DNA of 64,000 nucleotides from Embleya scabrispora (lineage in GTDB: Bacteria > Actinomycetota > Actinomycetes > Streptomycetales > Streptomycetaceae). Below the pieces are notes generated by a model. It had not been told where the DNA came from. It was given only the letters and a program-made list of their open reading frames with translations, and did no database searches. The position numbers were made by a program, and so were the translations under genes. Positions 20,405 to 29,475 of the stretch are shown here, piece after piece. The DNA lies in contig NZ_MWQN01000001.1 of the NCBI RefSeq assembly GCF_002024165.1, forward strand, positions 1,922,001-1,986,000, in the 5' to 3' direction. Within the stretch, counting starts at the first letter, position 1. The number at the start of each line of letters is the position of its first letter.

Positions 20405-20456
20405 CGCCGCTCTCCTGCCATGCCCATCAGCCCTGATCCGCCTCGTCGACCATGTT

Positions 20457-20505
20457 TGTTCGGGGTGTCCGTTCGGGATTGCCTGTTCGGGGTGTCGGTT
20501 CGGGA
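20457..20505. repeat. Four GTTCGGG heptamers in the thiL/Lrp divergent promoter
   Basis: GTTCGGG occurs at 20458, 20471, 20485 and 20498 (spacings 13, 14 and 13), arranged as two nearly identical 22-base units with one base difference. It lies 53 bp upstream of thiL and about 120 bp upstream of the Lrp-like gene. The regular spacing suggests a protein-binding array. Confidence 0.6.
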
Positions 20506-20624
20506 ACCGTCACCTTGTGATGCGTCGGCTCCCGCTGTGGTCGCCGAGCCCCGCCGGGCCGACAATGGTCGCAGCAGCGGGGGTCCCGTCAAGATCCCAT
20601 CATCCTGCGCGCCGGGAGGCCGTG

Positions 20625-20861
20625 GTGGTACAGGCATACATCCTGATCCAGACCGAGGTCGGCCGTTCGGCGTCGGTGGCCAGAGCCGTCGCCGCACTGC
20701 CGGGGGTGACCCGGGCGGACGACGTCACGGGCCCCTACGACGTGATCGTGCGGGCCGAGGCCACCGACGTGGACCAGTTGGGTCGCATGGTGGTCGCCGA
20801 GGTGCAGCGCATCGACGGCATCACCCGCACCCTGACGTGTCCGGTGGTCAACCTGGGCTGA
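20625..20861 (+). CDS. Stand-alone Lrp/AsnC ligand-binding (RAM) domain protein
   Basis: 78 aa: MVQAYILIQTEVG...GVTRADDVTGPYDVIVRAEA...GITRTLTCPVV. It matches the C-terminal effector-binding domain of Lrp regulators and lacks the DNA-binding HTH entirely. Such proteins form oligomers and may sense amino acids, but cannot bind DNA on their own. GTG at 20625 with GGGAGG about 6 bases upstream; the adjacent GTG at 20622 is closer to the ribosome binding site. Confidence 0.92.
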   Translation: MVQAYILIQTEVGRSASVARAVAALPGVTRADDVTGPYDVIVRAEATDVDQLGRMVVAEVQRIDGITRTLTCPVVNLG

Positions 20862-20923
20862 CCCGGCGAACGCGTGCGATGCGCCGGGGCGACCCGGCCG
20901 ACGAGTGCGACCCCCGGCGCGCC

Positions 20924-20929
20924 TAGGAT
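20924..20929 (+). promoter_or_regulatory. Candidate -10 element of a leaderless DUF3515 transcript
   Basis: TAGGAT ends 7 bases before the GTG at 20937 and no ribosome binding site is present. That geometry places transcription start at or next to the start codon. The -35 element is not clear. Confidence 0.5.
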
Positions 20930-20936
20930 CGAAGTC

Positions 20937-21446
20937 GTGCGCCCTCACCGTGTTCTCGCATGCCTGTTTCCGGTCCTCGTGGTGTCCGCGACGGGGTGCA
21001 CCGACGGATCGGGGCGAATCGACGTGACCGCGCCGACGCCGGCGCCGGGGGCGGCGACCGAGGCGTGCGGGGCCCTGCACGACGCGTTGCCGAGCAAGGT
21101 GATGGACGCCGGGCCGCGCGAGACGTCGCGGAAGTCGCCGCTGACCGCCGCGTGGGGCGATCCGGCGATCGTGCTGCGCTGCGGGGTGGGGCTGCCCGCG
21201 TCGATGCGGGTGATCGATCCCGCCGAGGCGGGCAAGGTCCCGAACAACTCGGTCAACGTGAACGGCGTGTACTGGGCCTTCGAGACGTACTCCGGCGGAA
21301 CGCGCTTCACCACCCTCTACCGGCGGGCCAACGTCGAGGTGTCGGTGCCGAAGAAGTTCGCCGAACCCGCCGCACCGCTGACCGACCTCGCGGACGCGGT
21401 CGAGCGCGCGGTGCCGGCCACACTGGATCTGTCCGACGACGCGTGA
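20937..21446 (+). CDS. DUF3515 family lipoprotein
   Basis: 169 aa. A short signal peptide ends in a lipobox (SATGC, Cys near residue 21), so it is a predicted lipoprotein. The body contains the DUF3515 features ACGALHDALP, AWGDPAIVLRCGVGLP and the C-terminal SVPKKFAEPAAPLTDLADAV. Function unknown; this family often lies near ddl and thiL in actinobacteria, as here. GTG start, probably leaderless. Confidence 0.88.
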   Translation: MRPHRVLACLFPVLVVSATGCTDGSGRIDVTAPTPAPGAATEACGALHDALPSKVMDAGPRETSRKSPLTAAWGDPAIVLRCGVGLPASMRVIDPAEAGKVPNNSVNVNGVYWAFETYSGGTRFTTLYRRANVEVSVPKKFAEPAAPLTDLADAVERAVPATLDLSDDA

Positions 21447-21476
21447 GCGGCGGCCGGGAGGCCGGCCGCCGCTCAC
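21443..21476. terminator. Bidirectional terminator between the DUF3515 gene and ddl
   Basis: Perfect 15-bp arms 21443-21457 and 21462-21476 with a 4-base loop. It overlaps the last codons of the DUF3515 gene and lies 26 bp beyond the ddl stop. Confidence 0.75.
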
Positions 21477-21501
21477 GTCGTCCGGGGATCGGGCCCGGCG
21501 C

Positions 21502-22644
21502 CTACCGCAGCAGCGCGTTGGGGCGGCGCAGCGCCGCCGAGATCAGCCGGTCGACCAGTTCGGGGTAGTCCACGCCGGTGGCCTGCCACACGCTCGGGTA
21601 CATCGACACCGGCGTGAAGCCCGGCATCGTGTTCACCTCGTTGATCACGAAGTGCCCGTTCTCCAGCAGGAAGAAGTCCACCCGGGCCAGGCCCTCGCAG
21701 GACAGCGCCTCGAAGGCGGCGATCGCGAGTCGCTGCACCTCGGCGGTCTGCTCCTTGGTCAGTTCCGCCGGCACGTCCAGTCGGGTGCCGTTGTCGGGCA
21801 GGTACTTGGCCGCGAAGTCGTAGAACTCGTGGCCGCCGCCGACCCGGATCTCGGCCGGCACACTCGCGCGCGGCCCGTCCTCGAACTCCAGTACGCCGCA
21901 CTCGATCTCACGGCCCGTCAGCATTCCCTCGACGATCACCTTGGGGTCGTGCCGGCGGGCTTCCTCGATCGCCGCGTCCAGGTCCTCGATCCGGTGCACC
22001 TTGGTGATGCCCATGCTGGAGCCGGCCCGGGCGGGCTTGACGAACACCGGGAAGCCCAGCGAGGACACCGCCTCGCGCACGGCGGCCGGGTCGCGCTCCC
22101 ATTCCCGGGGGCGGACCGTGGCATACGGGCCCGAGGGCAGGCCGAAGCCGGTGAACAGGGCCTTCATGTATTCCTTGTCCATGCTCGCCGCACTGGCCAG
22201 CACACCCGACCCCACGTAGGGCACCTGGGCCAGTTCCAGGAAGCCCTGGAGCGTGCCGTCCTCGCCGTAGGGGCCGTGCAGGAGCGGGAAGACCACGTCG
22301 ATCTCGCCCAACAGCTTGGGCAGCATGCCCGGTTCGAGCACGGTGATCTCGCGCGCCGTGGGGTCGGCGGCCAGGATCAGCGGCGCGGTGGACTCCGCGA
22401 CGTCGGTGACCTCGGGCAACCGGTCGCCCTGGATCGCCAGTCGCGCCGGATCGTCCCCGACGAGCATCCAGCGCCCGTCGGTACCGATCCCGATCGGCAA
22501 CACGTCGTACTTGGAGCGGTCGATCGCGGCCAGCACACTCCCTGCGGTGACGCAGGAGATCGCGTGCTCGGAGCTGCGGCCGCCGAAGACGACCGCGACG
22601 CGGGGGCGCGAGGAGAAGTGGGGGGTGCCCGAAAGGTCGTTCAT
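21502..22644 (-). CDS. ddl: D-alanine--D-alanine ligase
   Basis: 380 aa ATP-grasp ligase. N-terminal VVFGGRSSEHAISCVTAGSV, the omega-loop EFYDFAAKYL with Tyr as expected for D-Ala:D-Ala rather than D-Ala:D-Lac ligases, the ATP-grasp acidic residues in LARVDFFL and the Mg-binding INEVNTMPGFTP. It makes the D-Ala-D-Ala dipeptide for peptidoglycan. ATG at 22644. Next to gpsA, a conserved actinobacterial arrangement. Confidence 0.95.
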   Translation of the reverse strand: MNDLSGTPHFSSRPRVAVVFGGRSSEHAISCVTAGSVLAAIDRSKYDVLPIGIGTDGRWMLVGDDPARLAIQGDRLPEVTDVAESTAPLILAADPTAREITVLEPGMLPKLLGEIDVVFPLLHGPYGEDGTLQGFLELAQVPYVGSGVLASAASMDKEYMKALFTGFGLPSGPYATVRPREWERDPAAVREAVSSLGFPVFVKPARAGSSMGITKVHRIEDLDAAIEEARRHDPKVIVEGMLTGREIECGVLEFEDGPRASVPAEIRVGGGHEFYDFAAKYLPDNGTRLDVPAELTKEQTAEVQRLAIAAFEALSCEGLARVDFFLLENGHFVINEVNTMPGFTPVSMYPSVWQATGVDYPELVDRLISAALRRPNALLR

Positions 22645-22750
22645 GGTCGAACAACCCTATCCCGGACGGCGTTCGAGCGCAGGAACGGCCCGCCGGGACG
22701 ACGCCGACCGGACCGCGGCGAAGGCGCCGCGACCCGGTCGACGCCGCCGG

Positions 22751-23755
22751 TCACGACTGGTATCGCTCGGGCTTGGCGGAGCGGGAGAGCAGGGCCATGC
22801 CGACGGTCGGGGGTTTGCCGCCGTGCATGATCGACACGACCACGTCGGTGATCGGCATCTCGACGCCGTACCGACGGGCCAGCATCTGTACCGATTCACA
22901 GGACTTGAAGCCCTCGGCGATCTGCCGGCTGTCCCGGACGGCCTCCTCGATCGGCGTGCCGCGGCCGATCTTCTCGCCGAAGGTGCGGTTGCGCGACAGC
23001 GGCGAGGTACAGGTCGCCACCAGGTCGCCGAGGCCGGCCAGGCCCGCGAAGGTGTGCGCGTCCGCGCCCATCGCCGCGCCCAGGCGGGCGGTCTCGGCCA
23101 GACCGCGGGTGATCAGCGTCGCCTTGGTGTTGTCGCCCATGCCCATGCCGTCGGCCATCCCCACGGCGAGCGCGATCACGTTCTTGACCGCGCCGCCGAG
23201 TTCGCAGCCGACCACGTCGGTGTTGGTGTACGGGCGGAAGTAGGACGTGTGGCACGCCTCCTGAAGTCGCCGGGCGACCTCTTCGTCGGTGCACGCGACC
23301 ACACTCGCGGCGGGCTGGCGCTGACCGATCTCCATCGCCAGGTTGGGGCCGCTGACCACCGCGATCCGGCCCTCGGGCACACCGGCGACCTCGCGGATCA
23401 CCTCGCTCATCCGGTTCGCGGTGCCCAGTTCGACGCCCTTCATCAGGCTGACCAGGATGGCGTCGTCGGACAGCAGCGGCGCCCACGCGGTGAGGTTGCC
23501 GCGCAGGGTCTGCGACGGCACCGCCAACACCACGAACTCCGCGCCCTCGGCGGCCTTGGCGGGATCGGTGGTGGCCTCGATCCCGACCGGCAGCGCGATG
23601 CCGGGGAGGTATTCCTCGTTCTCGTGCCGCGTGTTGATCGCGTCGGCCTGCTCCGGGCGCCGCCCCCACATCATCACGTCGCACCCCGCCTCGGCGAGCA
23701 CGATCGAGAAGGCGGTCCCCCAGGACCCCATGCCGAATACCGCGCACCGCGTCAT
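22751..23755 (-). CDS. gpsA: Glycerol-3-phosphate dehydrogenase [NAD(P)+]
   Basis: 334 aa. Rossmann motif GMGSWG at residues 8-13, SLMKGVE, catalytic Lys in GGAVKNVIA and the substrate motif GLAGLGDL. It supplies sn-glycerol 3-phosphate for phospholipids. The ATG at 23755 overlaps the plsC stop by four bases (23752-23755), so the two lipid genes are translationally coupled. Confidence 0.96.
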   Translation of the reverse strand: MTRCAVFGMGSWGTAFSIVLAEAGCDVMMWGRRPEQADAINTRHENEEYLPGIALPVGIEATTDPAKAAEGAEFVVLAVPSQTLRGNLTAWAPLLSDDAILVSLMKGVELGTANRMSEVIREVAGVPEGRIAVVSGPNLAMEIGQRQPAASVVACTDEEVARRLQEACHTSYFRPYTNTDVVGCELGGAVKNVIALAVGMADGMGMGDNTKATLITRGLAETARLGAAMGADAHTFAGLAGLGDLVATCTSPLSRNRTFGEKIGRGTPIEEAVRDSRQIAEGFKSCESVQMLARRYGVEMPITDVVVSIMHGGKPPTVGMALLSRSAKPERYQS

Positions 23756-24561
23756 GCGCGACCGCCCCGGGTGCCGTCGGTGTCGCCGTCCGGGTCGCCG
23801 GCCGACGTGTCGTCGGCGACGTCGGCGGGCTCGACGCCCTCGGCCGGGCCCTTGCGGCCCGACCCCCGGCGCACGCCGGCGTTCGGCGGGGCCGGTTCGT
23901 CCCGCAGCTTGACCAGCAACTCGGTGATGGACTCCATGATCCGATCCGTCGCACCGCGCAGCACGTCGGCGGTCAACTCGCGCCCCCGGAACTCGTCCAG
24001 GTCGACCGGCGGGCCGGCCAGCACGTGCATCGTCTTGCGCGGCAACAACCGGGGTCGTTTCGTGTACGGCGGCAACAACTCGTGCGCCCCCCACTGCGCG
24101 ACCGGGATCACCGGCGCACCGGTGGTCAGCGCGATCCGGGCCGCGCCGGTCTTGCCGAGCATCGGCCACAACGTCTTGTCCCGGGTGATGGTGCCCTCCG
24201 GGTAGACCGCGACGCACTCGCCCTTCTCGACCGCCTCCACGGCCGCGCGGAACGCGAGCGCGGCGTCGGCGGAGTCCCGGTACACCGGGATCTGCCCGGC
24301 GCCGGCCAGCACCCGCCCGACGAACGGGATCTTGAACAGGCCGGATTTGGCCAGGAAGCGCGGCACTCGGCCGGTGTCGTACTGGAAATGCGCGTAGGTC
24401 AGCGGGTCGACATAGGAGATGTGGTTCACCGCCGTGACGAACCCGCCCGACGTCGGGATGTTCTCGGTGCCCCGCCAGTCGCGTTTGGTGAACAGCAACA
24501 GCAGGGGCTTGACCACCACGACCGCCAGGCGGTACCAGAAACCGATCCTTCGGCGGGCCAC
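23752..24561 (-). CDS. plsC: 1-acyl-sn-glycerol-3-phosphate acyltransferase
   Basis: 269 aa. Acyltransferase motif NHISYVD at residues 46-52 (HX4D) and YPEGT at 120-124, with an N-terminal membrane-associated segment ([13 protein letters not shown]). The last 55 residues are acidic, Gly/Asp-rich and not part of the family core. It acylates lysophosphatidic acid. GTG at 24561 with GGGAGG 7 bases upstream. Coupled to gpsA. Confidence 0.93.
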   Translation of the reverse strand: MARRRIGFWYRLAVVVVKPLLLLFTKRDWRGTENIPTSGGFVTAVNHISYVDPLTYAHFQYDTGRVPRFLAKSGLFKIPFVGRVLAGAGQIPVYRDSADAALAFRAAVEAVEKGECVAVYPEGTITRDKTLWPMLGKTGAARIALTTGAPVIPVAQWGAHELLPPYTKRPRLLPRKTMHVLAGPPVDLDEFRGRELTADVLRGATDRIMESITELLVKLRDEPAPPNAGVRRGSGRKGPAEGVEPADVADDTSAGDPDGDTDGTRGGRA

Positions 24562-24652
24562 CGGCGTTCCTCCCGTTCATGTGGTTCAAATTCGTAAGTG
24601 TGTCGGCGCGGACGCACACCGCGATATTCCGCGGCCGTGTCGCTCCTCACAC

Positions 24653-24709
24653 CATCGACGTTCCCCGCGTGCGGCGTGGAACATCGATGCTGGCGGAACA
24701 TCGATGCTG
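24653..24709. repeat. Operator-like repeat cluster between plsC and cofC
   Basis: GGAACATCGATGCTG occurs twice (24678-24692 and 24695-24709, period 17), preceded by an inverted copy CATCGACGTTCC at 24653-24664 (11 of 12 match). Together they form a three-site array in the divergent promoter region. Confidence 0.65.
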
Positions 24710-24815
24710 TACGGGCGGACCCCATAGTTTCCCCTGGGCCTTCCGCATTGTCGAGAAACGTCCTCGTCGACCGATGAGGATATGGGCTTACGGTACGGAT
24801 GCGAGGATCTTGCCG

Positions 24816-25535
24816 ATGTCCCCCGCCACGGGTTCCACCGCCCCGCGCCGCGCCGCGGGCTCCGGCGACCGCGTCCGATCCGCCCCGCCCCGCTGGCGGC
24901 TCGTGGTGCCGGTGAAGCCGCTGTCGATCGCCAAGAGCCGCCTCGCCGGCACGATCGGGCCCGGCCATCGGCCCGAACTCGCCCTCGCCTTCGCGCTCGA
25001 CACCGTCCGCACCGCGCTGACCTGCGACCGGGTGCACGGGGTGCTCGTGGTCACCGACGACGCGCGGGTCGCCGCGGCGATCCGGGCGCTGGGCGCCGAT
25101 GTCGTGGCCGATGTCGGCGCCGGGCTGAACGCCGCGCTCGCCCACGGTGCCCGGATCGCCGGCGCGGCCCGACCGCACACCGGCGTCGCGGCCCTGTCCG
25201 CCGACCTCCCGGCGTTGCGGGCCGAGGAGTTGGATCGGGTACTGGCCGCCGCGACCGGTGTGCGGCGGGCCTTCCTGGCGGACGCGGCGGGGGTGGGCAC
25301 CACGTTGCTCGCGGCCGCGTCCGGGGTGGCGTTGGCACCGGGCTTCGGCGGCCCCTCGCGGGCCCGTCACCTGGCCTCGGGTGCGGTCGAACTCACGCCC
25401 TACGACGTGGATTCGGTGCGCCGGGACGTGGACACCGGCGAGGATCTGCGGGCCGCGATCGGGCTCGGGGTCGGCGCGGCCACCGCCGCGGTACTCCCGT
25501 CCGTGCCGTTTCTGCCGCGCGCGGCCGCCTCCTGA
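24816..25535 (+). CDS. cofC: 2-phospho-L-lactate (or phosphoenolpyruvate) guanylyltransferase
   Basis: 239 aa. Nucleotidyltransferase core LVVPVKPLSIAKSRLAG near residues 27-43, VLVVTDDARVAAA, LSADLPAL and the C-terminal GPSRARHLASGA. CofC/FbiD activates the lactyl side chain of coenzyme F420. ATG at 24816 with GAGGAT 9 bases upstream; an upstream in-frame ATG at 24776 would only add a poorly conserved Arg/Ala-rich leader. No cofD or fbiB was seen in the window. Confidence 0.88.
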   Translation: MSPATGSTAPRRAAGSGDRVRSAPPRWRLVVPVKPLSIAKSRLAGTIGPGHRPELALAFALDTVRTALTCDRVHGVLVVTDDARVAAAIRALGADVVADVGAGLNAALAHGARIAGAARPHTGVAALSADLPALRAEELDRVLAAATGVRRAFLADAAGVGTTLLAAASGVALAPGFGGPSRARHLASGAVELTPYDVDSVRRDVDTGEDLRAAIGLGVGAATAAVLPSVPFLPRAAAS

Positions 25536-25582
25536 CGCCGCGTCGGTTCCGCGGCGGGTCCAACGGCGGTGACAATGGGGGC

Positions 25583-25795
25583 ATGCAGGGCACCGTGTAC
25601 ACCTTCGAGACCGACTCGCGTGAGGGCGTCGTGCTGCTCGACGACGGCTCTCCCGTGCCCTTCGACGCGGCGGCGTTCGACGCCGGCGGGATGCGCTTCC
25701 TGCGCCCCGGCCAGCGGGTTCGGATGACCCTGGACCCGGCGGGCGGGCGGGTGGTGCTGGTGACGCTGCACACACTGCCGGATCCGCTGCGCTGA
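25583..25795 (+). CDS. Small OB-fold-like protein, cold-shock-like
   Basis: 70 aa: MQGTVYTFETDSREGVVLLDDGSPVPFDAAAFDAGGMRFLRPGQRVRM in part. The five-strand pattern and GxVyxF...GxVLLDDG resemble cold-shock/OB-fold proteins, but the RNP motifs of classic Csp proteins are absent. It is a recurrent small protein in streptomycetes. No ribosome binding site; a GACAAT 8 bases upstream could be the -10 of a leaderless transcript. Confidence 0.82.
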   Translation: MQGTVYTFETDSREGVVLLDDGSPVPFDAAAFDAGGMRFLRPGQRVRMTLDPAGGRVVLVTLHTLPDPLR

Positions 25796-25844
25796 CCCCG
25801 CCGGCCGCGACCGGCGCCGACGGGCCGGGTCACGGTCGAACATA

Positions 25845-25890
25845 CGGCGACGGGCCGGAACCCCGAGGTGGGGGTTCCGGCCCGTCGCCG
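25845..25890. terminator. Strong bidirectional terminator next to hupS
   Basis: Perfect 20-bp arms (25845-25864 and 25871-25890) with a 6-base loop, between the 70-aa gene and the convergent hupS gene. Confidence 0.8.
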
Positions 25891-25926
25891 GCGTACGTCT
25901 ACCGCCGGCTCACCACGTCCGTCGCG

Positions 25927-26724
25927 TCAGGCCTTCTTGGCCGCGCGCTTGGTCGCGGGCTTCTTGGCCGCGGGCGCCTTGGCGGCGGCGGGCTTGGCCG
26001 CGGCCGGCTTGGCGGTCGCGGCCTTCGGCGCGGCCTTGGTCGCCTTCGCCTTGGTCGTCGGAGCCTTGGCCGCGGCCGGGGTGCTCTTGACGGCCTTGGT
26101 GGTGGTGGCCTTGGTGGTGGTCGCGGCCTTGGCGGTGACCTTCTTCGCCGCGGCCGGCTTGGTCGCCGCCTTGGTCGCCGCCTTGGTCGCCGGCGCCTTG
26201 GTCGCCTTCTTGGCGGCGGGCTTCGCGGTCGCCGGAGTCTTGGCCGCGGCCGCGGTCTTGCGCGTCGTGGCGGCCGGGGTCTTGACCGCGGCGGCGCGCG
26301 AGGTCGCCGGCTTCGCCGACGCCTTGGTCGTCGCGGTGGTCTTGCGGGTGGTCGCCTTCGCGGCGGGCGCCGCGGCGTCCGTCGCGACCACGCGCGGAGT
26401 CGGGCTGCTCTTGGCGGCCGCGCTCTTCACGTTGGGCTTCGGGAGCTTCTTCGTCCCGCTGGTGTAGTCCTTGAAGCCCTGGCCCGCGCGGAAGCGCGGC
26501 ACCGAGGTCTTCTTGACGCGCACCCGCTCACCGGTCTGCGGGTTGCGGGCGTATCGAGCCGGACGGTCCACCTTCTCGAACGAGCCGAAGCCCGTGATGG
26601 ACACCCGGTCTCCCGCCGTCACCGCACGAACGATGGTGTCGAGGACGGCATCGACTGCCTCTGCGGCGGCCTTGCGGCCACCCAGTCGGTCAGCGACCGC
26701 CTCGACGAGCTGCGCCTTGTTCAC
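25927..26724 (-). CDS. hupS: HU-family nucleoid protein with long Lys/Ala-rich tail
   Basis: 265 aa. Residues 1-95 are a complete HU domain (MNKAQLVEAVADRLGG, GFGSFE at 46-50, RNPQTGE arm at 60-66). Residues about 100-265 are a disordered basic tail built from Lys-Ala-Ala/Thr-Lys-Pro type repeats, similar to the histone-H1-like tail of the sporulation-associated HupS. At about 165 residues this tail is longer than the roughly 120 recalled for S. coelicolor HupS. GTG at 26724 with AGGGGAAG just upstream. A good promoter lies at 26774-26802. Confidence 0.93.
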   Translation of the reverse strand: MNKAQLVEAVADRLGGRKAAAEAVDAVLDTIVRAVTAGDRVSITGFGSFEKVDRPARYARNPQTGERVRVKKTSVPRFRAGQGFKDYTSGTKKLPKPNVKSAAAKSSPTPRVVATDAAAPAAKATTRKTTATTKASAKPATSRAAAVKTPAATTRKTAAAAKTPATAKPAAKKATKAPATKAATKAATKPAAAKKVTAKAATTTKATTTKAVKSTPAAAKAPTTKAKATKAAPKAATAKPAAAKPAAAKAPAAKKPATKRAAKKA

Positions 26725-26773
26725 GTCTTCCCCTTCGGAAACCGATGCCGGGACAGTTCAGCCGGCATTGGGC

Positions 26774-26802
26774 ACGCTAAGCATCCAAAAGTGCCGAAGC
26801 AA
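26774..26802 (-). promoter_or_regulatory. hupS promoter
   Basis: On the minus strand -35 TTGCTT (26797-26802), 17-base spacer, -10 TAGCGT (26774-26779), about 50 bp before the hupS start codon. The spacing is ideal for the housekeeping sigma factor. Confidence 0.55.
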
Positions 26803-26840
26803 TTACCGAACGGGCGAATCACCCTTGTGTCGCAACGGAT

Positions 26841-27080
26841 TCAGGCTTCGGCGGTGTCCCGCGAACTCGCGGGCCCCGCGTCCAACTCGTCCATCAACTT
26901 GGTCAGTCGCCGGTCGGCGTCCGCCAAATCGTGCTTTGCCGCGTCGGTGATGACCAACAAGCGGCGGATTAGCGCCACTTTCGCCTCGTTCGGTAGTCGG
27001 AGCCTACGCACCCGGGCGTGGGCGACCTTCAACCGGGTGGCCAGTTCGGCGAAGAGTTCCACTTCTTCGAACTCGTTCAC
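26841..27080 (-). CDS. Small conserved hypothetical protein
   Basis: 79 aa from the GTG at 27080 (VNEFEEVELFAELATRLKVAHARVRRLRLPNEAKVALIRRLLVITDAAKHDL in part). Mostly amphipathic helices; no domain recognised. An ATG at 27122 would add 14 residues with a CHNC pair and cannot be excluded. A gene like this sits between hup and leuD in other streptomycetes as I recall. Possibly regulatory or structural; function unknown. Confidence 0.75.
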   Translation of the reverse strand: MNEFEEVELFAELATRLKVAHARVRRLRLPNEAKVALIRRLLVITDAAKHDLADADRRLTKLMDELDAGPASSRDTAEA

Positions 27081-27171
27081 GTGTCGGCCTTGGTGCTCCA
27101 CACCGCAATTGTGACAGCTCATCCGCCTATGGGCACAACGGGGCGGCCATTGGGGCGAACCCCGAACACGC

Positions 27172-27203
27172 GAACGGCGGGACGCGATCGCGTCCCGCCG
27201 TTC
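27172..27203. terminator. Perfect palindromic terminator after leuD
   Basis: A 32-base perfect palindrome (27172-27203), 41 bases beyond the leuD stop. The T-rich flank is on the plus-strand side. Confidence 0.7.
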
Positions 27204-27243
27204 ATTTTCGGCCGATCGGCCTATTGTGCAAGGGAGTTCGTGA

Positions 27244-27840
27244 TCAGCCCACCGGCTGGGTGCGCGGCAGCCAACCGGGCCGGCCCGCCTCGAACGAGGT
27301 GATGTCCTCTTCGTGACGCAGGGTCAGACCGATGTCGTCCAGTCCCTCCAGGAGACGCCAGCGGGTGTAGTCGTCGATCTCGAAGTCGGCGACGATCTCG
27401 CCCGCGCGCACCTGACGACCCACCAGATCGACGGTGATCTCGGCGGTCGGGTCCGCCTCGGTCAGCGCCCACAGGCGTTCGACGGTCTCCTGCGGCAGCA
27501 CCACGGTCAGCAGCCCGCCCTTTTGCGAGTTGCCGCGGAAGATGTCCGCGAAGCGCGCCGAGATCACCGCCTTGAACCCGTAGTTCTGCAGCGCCCATAC
27601 GGCGTGCTCCCGGGAGGACCCGGTGCCGAAGTCGGGACCGGCCACCAGGACCGTGGCACCGGCGCGCTCGGGCCGGTTCAGCACGAACTCCGGGTTCTTG
27701 CGCCAGGCTTCGAACAGACCGTCCTCGAACCCGTCGCGGGTGACCTTCTTGAGCCAGTGCGCGGGGATGATCTGGTCGGTGTCCACGTTGCTCTCGCGCA
27801 GCGGGACGGCCGTTCCGGTGTGGGTGGTGAAGGCTTCCAT
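27244..27840 (-). CDS. leuD: 3-isopropylmalate dehydratase small subunit
   Basis: 198 aa aconitase swivel domain. [13 protein letters not shown] near residues 18-30, [17 protein letters not shown] near 68-84 and [11 protein letters not shown]. With LeuC it isomerises 2-isopropylmalate to 3-isopropylmalate in leucine synthesis. ATG at 27840, three bases after the leuC stop. Confidence 0.97.
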   Translation of the reverse strand: MEAFTTHTGTAVPLRESNVDTDQIIPAHWLKKVTRDGFEDGLFEAWRKNPEFVLNRPERAGATVLVAGPDFGTGSSREHAVWALQNYGFKAVISARFADIFRGNSQKGGLLTVVLPQETVERLWALTEADPTAEITVDLVGRQVRAGEIVADFEIDDYTRWRLLEGLDDIGLTLRHEEDITSFEAGRPGWLPRTQPVG

Positions 27841-27843
27841 GGC

Positions 27844-29256
27844 TCAGACTCCTGCGGTGCTCAGGTCGGCGGGGGCGGCCAGGTGGCCCAGCACGGCGGT
27901 CGCGGCCGCGACCTGCGGCGAGACCAGGTGGGTACGGCCGCCCTTGCCCTGCCGTCCCTCGAAGTTGCGGTTGGACGTGGACGCGCTGCGCTCGCCGGGG
28001 GCGAGTTGGTCGGGGTTCATGCCCAGGCACATCGAGCAGCCCGCGTAGCGCCATTCGGCGCCGAACTCGGTGAACACCTTGTCCAGGCCCTCGGAAACGG
28101 CCTGGAGCGAGACCCGCACCGAACCCGGAACGACGAGCATCCGCACACCGTCGGCGACCTTGCGGCCCTTGACGATGTCGGCCACCTCGCGCAGGTCCTC
28201 GATCCGGCCGTTGGTGCACGAGCCGACGAAGACCGTGTCCACCGCGATGTCGCGCAGTTTCTGGCCCGCCGTCAGACCCATGTACGCGATGGCCTTCTCG
28301 GCCGCCGCGCGCTCGACCGGGTCCTCGATCGCGACCGGGTCCGGCACCGACTCGGCCAGCGGCGCGCCCTGGCCGGGGTTGGTGCCCCAGGTGACGAACG
28401 GCGAGAGTTCGGCGGCGTCGATCACCACTTCCTTGTCGAACACCGCGTCCTCGTCGGTGACCAGGCTCCGCCAGTACGCCACGGCGGTGTCCCAGTCGGC
28501 GCCCTGCGGCGCGTGCGGGCGGCCGTCCAGGTACGCGAACGTGGTCTCGTCCGGGGCGATCATGCCCGCCCGGGCGCCGGCCTCGATCGACATGTTGCAC
28601 ACGGTCATCCGGCCCTCCATCGAGAGGTCGCGGATCGCCTGGCCGCGATACTCGATGACGTAGCCCTGACCGCCGCCGGTGCCGATCCGCGCGATCACCG
28701 CGAGGATCAGGTCCTTGGCGCCGACCCCCTCGGGCAGCGCGCCCTCGACGGTCACCGCCATCGTCTTGAACGGCGCCATCGGCAGCGTCTGGGTGGCCAG
28801 CACGTGCTCGACCTGGCTGGTGCCGATGCCGAACGCCAGCGCGCCGAACGCGCCGTGGGTCGCGGTGTGGCTGTCGCCGCAGACCACGGTCGTACCCGGC
28901 TGGGTCAGCCCCAGTTGCGGGCCGACCACGTGCACGATGCCCTGTTCCACGTCGCCCAGCGAGTGGATCCGGACCCCGAACTCGGCGGCGTTCTTGCGCA
29001 GCGTCTCGATCTGGGCGCGCGAGACCGGGTCCGCGATGGGTTTGTCGACGTCGAGCGTCGGCGTGTTGTGGTCCTCGGTCGCGATCGTGAGATCGGTGCG
29101 CCGGACCGGGCGACCGGCCTGCCGCAGACCGTCGAACGCCTGCGGACTGGTCACCTCGTGCAGCAGGTGCAGGTCGATGTAGAGCAGGTCCGGCTCGCCC
29201 TCCGCGCGACGCACCACGTGTGCGTCCCAGACCTTCTCCGCGAGTGTCCGTCCCAT
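27844..29256 (-). CDS. leuC: 3-isopropylmalate dehydratase large subunit
   Basis: 470 aa. [4Fe-4S] cluster cysteines in VFVGSCTNG and in [10 protein letters not shown], plus [10 protein letters not shown] and [18 protein letters not shown] at 29256 with GGAGGG 6 bases upstream. Divergent from ndgR, whose IclR-family homologues (NdgR, AreB) are known to act on leuCD. Confidence 0.97.
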   Translation of the reverse strand: MGRTLAEKVWDAHVVRRAEGEPDLLYIDLHLLHEVTSPQAFDGLRQAGRPVRRTDLTIATEDHNTPTLDVDKPIADPVSRAQIETLRKNAAEFGVRIHSLGDVEQGIVHVVGPQLGLTQPGTTVVCGDSHTATHGAFGALAFGIGTSQVEHVLATQTLPMAPFKTMAVTVEGALPEGVGAKDLILAVIARIGTGGGQGYVIEYRGQAIRDLSMEGRMTVCNMSIEAGARAGMIAPDETTFAYLDGRPHAPQGADWDTAVAYWRSLVTDEDAVFDKEVVIDAAELSPFVTWGTNPGQGAPLAESVPDPVAIEDPVERAAAEKAIAYMGLTAGQKLRDIAVDTVFVGSCTNGRIEDLREVADIVKGRKVADGVRMLVVPGSVRVSLQAVSEGLDKVFTEFGAEWRYAGCSMCLGMNPDQLAPGERSASTSNRNFEGRQGKGGRTHLVSPQVAAATAVLGHLAAPADLSTAGV

Positions 29257-29440
29257 CGCTGTCCCTCCGGCCGGCGCCATTGCCGGCGCTGTGTGTCCCT
29301 CGTGTCGCGCGGGTGCGGCTGATTCCGTATCCGCGATCGACGCCCTGACGCGTGCCCACGTCCCGACGGCTCCCGGCTGTTCTCCGGTGGTCGGCTCGGC
29401 GCGTTGCGCCACTGTGCCGGCACCGGGGCGGACCGTGGAC

Positions 29441-29469
29441 TTGCGTCTCGTAATCCGAGACGGCAATAT
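29441..29469 (+). promoter_or_regulatory. ndgR promoter with embedded 17-bp inverted repeat
   Basis: -35 TTGCGT (29441-29446), 17-base spacer, -10 CAATAT (29464-29469). The -10 ends 6 bases before the ndgR ATG, so the transcript is probably leaderless. The inverted repeat GTCTCGTAATCCGAGAC (29445-29461) overlaps the -35 and fills the spacer, the position expected for an autorepressor. The same GTCTC-N7-GAGAC element is found upstream of ilvB. Confidence 0.65.
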
Positions 29470-29475
29470 CAAGGC

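Noticed and set aside
20457-20505. Heptamer array as a CRISPR
   Set aside because: Units of 7-22 bases with 5-7 base gaps, no spacers of the right size and no cas genes.
20405-20624. TPP riboswitch upstream of thiL
   Set aside because: No CTGAGA-type core or conserved TPP aptamer segments could be found on the minus strand.
21502-22644. Ddl as a D-Ala:D-Lac (vancomycin-resistance type) ligase
   Set aside because: The omega loop keeps Tyr (EFYDFAAKYL) and no vanH or vanX neighbour is present.
25927-26430. Lys/Ala codon repeats of hupS as a tandem DNA repeat or mobile element
   Set aside because: They are in-frame protein repeats of a known HupS-type tail without a fixed DNA unit.
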